The position numbers and the translations under genes are program-made. Below the pieces are notes generated by a model that was given only the letters and a program-made list of their open reading frames with translations, was not told the origin of the DNA and ran no database searches. From Paraphysoderma sedebokerense (Eukaryota > Blastocladiomycota > Physodermatomycetes > Physodermatales > Physodermataceae), in assembly GCA_025602915.1 (NCBI GenBank), contig JAHLJZ010000026.1, forward strand, positions 186,001 through 250,000: DNA of 64,000 bases. The letters run 5' to 3'. Shown in pieces: positions 60,101-64,000 of this stretch; the stretch's first letter is position 1; each line of letters begins with the position of its first letter.

Positions 60101-63100
60101 TCACAGTTTTTCCTACAAATGTAACAGTCACTCCTGGAAGTAAGCAGCAAATAACTGTAGAATTTCATCCAGAATCTTCAGGCTCTTATGCTGAACTCAT
60201 TGCAATTGATGTATCAGACCACAATCCCAAAGAAATGGATGTAATTGAATACCATTTGTTAGGAGAAAGTTGCATCCCTGAGATCAATACTTCAGATTTT
60301 CTCTCAATTTTTGAAGAACACACTGTTACAAAAAGACTTGAACTTTCCTACATGCATGGGAATGTGTATGCCGAGGATGATCGTGTATTCTTTTTTGGAG
60401 CCCATGTTGTGGGCCAGCAGGTGCAGGCCAGGTTCAAGATATCAAATCCTTTAAAGATTAGTTGTGAAGTCAGTTTATCTGTTAAACCCAGGATGAGAAT
60501 GACAGCACAAGATTTTGCATTTGAGATTGAGCCTAAAAAGATGATACTACTGAGTCATGAAGCGCAGTATGCTACTGTAACTTTTCATCCTTCATCCATA
60601 CAGTCCTATACTGGTGTATTTGAAGCCATCGTTGAAAATTCATCAGAAGCTCAACCATGTATGCTGACATTTGACTTAAGGGGAGAGGGCACTTTACCAC
60701 GAGTGTCTGTTGAATTCCCAAATGAACAGAACAAACAAGATTTATTAATGAAGTTCAAGCGAACGTTGGTTGGAAAGTCTCGCACCCTGCCCTTACTTGT
60801 TAGGAATGATGGCATTATACCAGCCAAGTTCACTGTAGAATGGAGTGGAGGAGTTCCAAATGCTTTTTTGTGTGAGGGGTTGAATCGATGTTTGAGCTTG
60901 AACCCTCAAGAATCTCACACTTATCACTTCGAATATAAACCACTGAACAGTGGGAAGATGGAGGCAGATGTTCAGCTCAAAATCATTGATAATATGTTTG
61001 AAAGCAGCACATTTCGACTAATTGGAGAAGGGTACATGGATTATATTACATTTGATGAATTGCCAGATGATACTGGAAATGAAATCAATTTTGGAGATTG
61101 TATGATGGGTGAATTGAAAGAGAAACACTTCACCATTACAAACCATTGTAAAGAAACTGTTAAGTTCTCGTGGGAGAAGTTGTCTGATTTTATATTTGCT
61201 CCAAGCGATGGTACAATTGAACCTTGCCAATCTAAGATGATTTTGGTCAGATTCCAGGCAAAGCAACCCATTGTTCTTCAATCAGTAATTGCCCGTTGCA
61301 AACTGAATTCTAGTTCTGTCAACGGCATTGCAGTTGCGGATAAGATGCAAAATGATCAATCCTTGCAATCCAAGAGTATAACTGAAGGCAATTTACGATC
61401 CCAGATTTTTGATGAAAAGGGGCTGGAGAAATCACTGATTCTGTCAGCGTTCTCTGACCATTCCTCATTTTTATGTGAGATTTCCAATATCAATTTTAAG
61501 ACAACATTAATGTTTCAGTCTCGCATTTACCAGTTCCAAATTCAAAATACTGGAAAAGTTAAACTTCAATTCTCTGCTCATTTTTCTCCTCCTAGACATG
61601 AGGATACGCCCCCCTTCAAAGTAGAGCCCCAAAATGGGATAATTCAACCAAAAGAATTCTGTACTTTCACAGTCAAATTTACTCCAATGGATGCAATTGA
61701 TTACACTGCGCAGCTGAATGTTGATATTCCAAATTTAGTTTCACACCAGAAATCAATAGTTATAGAGGTCAAGGGAAGTGCAGTGAAGCCATTGTGTCAC
61801 TTTGAATTGGAAGAAAGTGACTATTTAAGTGGCGATAGAAGAACTTTGGAGAATCAGTTGCTTGCAAATGGCCAACAAGTGGATCTGCAGACTAGGGTGA
61901 TAGAGTTTACTGCATGTGGGATAAATATACAAAATGTTAAGAGGTTTTACATAATGAACCCAACTGACACATCCTATGAATTTGAATGGACAAGAATTGA
62001 CATGGGAGATACTTCCAAAATGTTTAAATGCTTGACACCAAAAGGTATTGTTGTTGGGGGCAAAAAATTTGAATTAGCCTTTGAGTATTTTCCAACTGCA
62101 ACTGAGATAGTGGTAAGTTTTTTTTTCAAGTTAATAGAACTTGGATGCACGCCTTTCTAATGTTGTTTAATTTAGGAGTCACTATGGCAATTCCATATTC
62201 CATCTCACAAAATTACTGTTCCTTTTCTCTTGGTTGGCCAGGCAACAGAACCAAGTATTTATATTGACAAGCCAAACATACACTTTAAACCAGTACTAGT
62301 TGGAAAGCAGGCCAAAGAAACTGTGCGACTCATTAACAATGAATTGATGCCATTTAGCTTTAGTTTAAATGAACCATCATTAAAGACGAGAAATGGAACT
62401 AAATCTGCTCTGCAGTTCAGTCCTGTTTCAGGAACAATTGAGCCAAAATCTGAAGTCTCAGTCGACATAATATTTCAACCCGCCACTGAAAGAGTATTCA
62501 ATTATAGCCTGATGTGCAATATAAAGAGGAAGTCCAACCCTGTGGCCATAAATATTAAAGGGGAAGGTTACATCATACATGAAGTGTTGCAGACTGAAGG
62601 GGTTAATGGTGATCTAAGTCCACTAATACCCAACAGTGGTGAGAACCTCATAGAGTTTGGCCATGTTTCGATTGGCGAAAACACCATTAAGAGGATTATC
62701 ATACAGAATAATGGCAAGTTCATGTTTGATTTTGTTTGGAAAATAAGTGATAATGCGAAACAGGTGGTAGCAGTAAAACCAGATAAGGGGACAGTTGGAA
62801 GAAAGGAACAGATGATCTGTGAAATGATATATTCACCGGTTAACACACAAAGCCTTCACAATGTGACTGCTATTTGCCACATCACAAATGGCAATTATTA
62901 TGAGACTAGAATCTTGGGTAATGGAGTGAAACCACATTTGAAATTTTCAAATTACATACATGACTTTGGTCTTTGCTTCCTCCATCAAAGTGGAGTTAAA
63001 CCACCTAGCACTATATTTGAGATTAGAAATGATGAAGTCAAGCACATATCATTTGATCTCACCTCTTCATGCCAGAAAGTCTTTGAGATTGATCAGAGTT

Positions 63101-64000
63101 CAATTACCTTGGCCCCAAATACAACAGTTGCAATTCCCATAAATTTTTACCCAATGGAAATCAGAAAGTATTCAGGCACCATTACAGCTTTAGTAAACAA
63201 ATTGACTAAATTTGACTTCCAAGTTATGGGTGAAGGAACTCCTCTAAAAATTGACCTACTGAATGTACCGTCTTCCATGCTGAATTTAGGAGCTGTAAGA
63301 CCTGGTCAAATATCCAAGCGAGCTGTAAAGTTAATCAACAGAAGCGCTATTCCAGTAACATTTTCGATTGGATCAGCAGCAAAGCTAGAAAAATTAAAGT
63401 CTTTGAATATTACTCTTGACCCATCCACAAATATTACACTACAACCTAAATCTATTTGTAAAGTGGCTGTTATCTTTGAGCCTAAACAGAGAGTCCCTTC
63501 ATTTGTGGAGGAAGTTACACTCAATTCAAGAGGTAAATCCCAACCGTTATTCAGTATAATGGGGGTATGTCATGGAATAGGTGTTAGTCTTGAGAGTGAG
63601 ATAGTTCCATTTGGTTCTGTTATAACACAGAGCTCAACTACCAAGCGCATTCAATTACACAACACAGGTGATGTTGGAGTCAGATTCAAATGGGATGACC
63701 AAGCTTTTGCTACTGATTTTACTATATTTCCAACTGAAGGATACATATCACCTAATATGGCTGTATCCTTACAAATAACCTTCCATCCTACGAAGATCTG
63801 CCCTGATATAAGATATGAAAACATTGAATGTACTGTTGAGGGAGCTGCCTCTGTATTTTTGACCCTGACTGGGTCATGCATACCAGTCCCAGGGCCAGTT
63901 GATACTCTTCGGTTTTCAGTTCCTGTGAGGCAGTCAGAAGTTAAAAGCATCAGTTTGATCAATCGTGGGACCAATGTTTGGTGTATTAAACCAATTATTG
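51130..64000 (+). CDS. HYDIN: HYDIN, central-apparatus giant protein (3' end outside window)
   Basis: Ten exons in the window close in frame: 51130-51576, 51642-51861, 51925-52127, 52190-52378, 52439-52564, 52631-52882, 52944-53222, 53289-53660, 53734-62112 and 62176 to beyond 64000. They encode about 4,100 aa so far; animal HYDIN has about 5,100. Order and sequence follow animal HYDIN throughout: QPLFCPTPAEITLQNYRPF, the GEATGPKAK join over intron 6, VIGPTFHFNV, then serial ASH/MSP domains (xxFGxxxxG strands). A P-loop NTPase-like insert follows with Walker A GPPYSGKS (57064-57087) and a charged coiled coil with KKKDKRK (57650-57850), then more ASH domains (LDFGIIQAIEESKQ, FGDCMMGELKEKH, DYLSGDRR). 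HYDIN is a C2 projection protein of the central pair, needed for flagellar beating. The ATG was chosen because conserved text follows and upstream is a C/T tract. The 8.4-kb exon is CpG-poor (see findings). Confidence 0.97.

Noticed and set aside
53734-62112. The giant HYDIN exon as a foreign insert or processed pseudogene
   Set aside because: It stays open for 2,793 codons, joins both flanking exons in phase and follows HYDIN order without a break, so it is part of the working gene; only its history is in question.
1-64000. tRNA, rRNA, snRNA genes and CRISPR arrays
   Set aside because: No B-box or cloverleaf candidate, rRNA core, U6-like sequence or spaced direct repeats were recognised by eye; a tRNA or covariance-model scan would settle it.

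Overview
The window is a gene-dense, intron-rich eukaryotic segment. It holds about 16 protein-coding genes in 64 kb. Introns are mostly short (about 50-100 bp) with GT..AG borders and GTAAGT/GTATGT-like donors, and the standard genetic code fits throughout. The mix of genes fits a flagellated (zoosporic) fungus or a close opisthokont relative. There are fungal-style housekeeping genes (ERG8-type phosphomevalonate kinase, BLM10, Pescadillo, MCM10, a Cue2-like Smr protein, a Cdc25-like RasGEF) next to strict cilium/flagellum genes (IFT122, CFAP65, HYDIN and a CLAMP/SPEF1-type CH protein). No tRNA, rRNA, CRISPR array, virus-like element or intact transposon was recognised. The species cannot be named from the sequence.

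Layout: 1-1.7 kb is non-genic, with a diverged ~197-bp tandem repeat (about 5-700) and a foldback element (927-1155). 1.7-4.2 kb holds two + strand genes, a CH-domain protein and an RRM protein, whose predicted coding ends overlap by 17 nt. 5.2-10.5 kb (-) is an ankyrin-repeat RasGEF. 10.7-14.2 kb (+) is a protein joining a SPRY-like domain to about eight IQ motifs. 14.7-15.2 kb (+) is a small unknown protein. 15.5-19.3 kb (-) is IFT122 and 19.7-23.2 kb (-) is MCM10. 24.0-31.2 kb (+) is CFAP65. 31.5-34.2 kb (-) is a CUE/DUF1771/Smr protein. 34.6-36.8 kb (+) is ERG8, 37.2-39.4 kb (+) is Pescadillo and 39.7-41.1 kb (+) is an L-arabinokinase-type glycosyltransferase-like protein. 41.1-42.4 kb (-) is a mitochondrial RlmN-like radical SAM enzyme. 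42.6-43.6 kb (+) is an acidic unknown. 43.7-50.7 kb (-) is BLM10/PA200. 51.1 kb to the window end (+) is HYDIN, cut off by the edge.

Functional themes: four genes with known axonemal or IFT roles (CH/CLAMP-type, IFT122, CFAP65, HYDIN) lie within 64 kb, and the IQ/SPRY protein may be a fifth. CFAP65 and HYDIN are both giant ASH/MSP-repeat proteins of the central apparatus or axoneme. Five head-to-head pairs share short divergent promoters: RasGEF/IQ-SPRY, MCM10/CFAP65, CUE-Smr/ERG8, RlmN/unknown and BLM10/HYDIN.

The most striking unexplained signal is inside HYDIN. Its first 2.6 kb has eight small exons and ordinary CpG content. It then becomes one 8.4-kb exon followed by a second long exon with only one intron between them, and CpG falls to almost nothing, including a CpG-free run of 407 bp. 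Exon boundaries for the CH, RRM, IFT122, Pescadillo, glycosyltransferase-like, RlmN, 146-aa unknown, 283-aa unknown and HYDIN genes were worked out base by base and close in frame; for MCM10 this was done only for the 3' exons. The RasGEF, IQ-SPRY, CFAP65, CUE-Smr, ERG8 and BLM10 models are outlines with some exon edges or starts unresolved.
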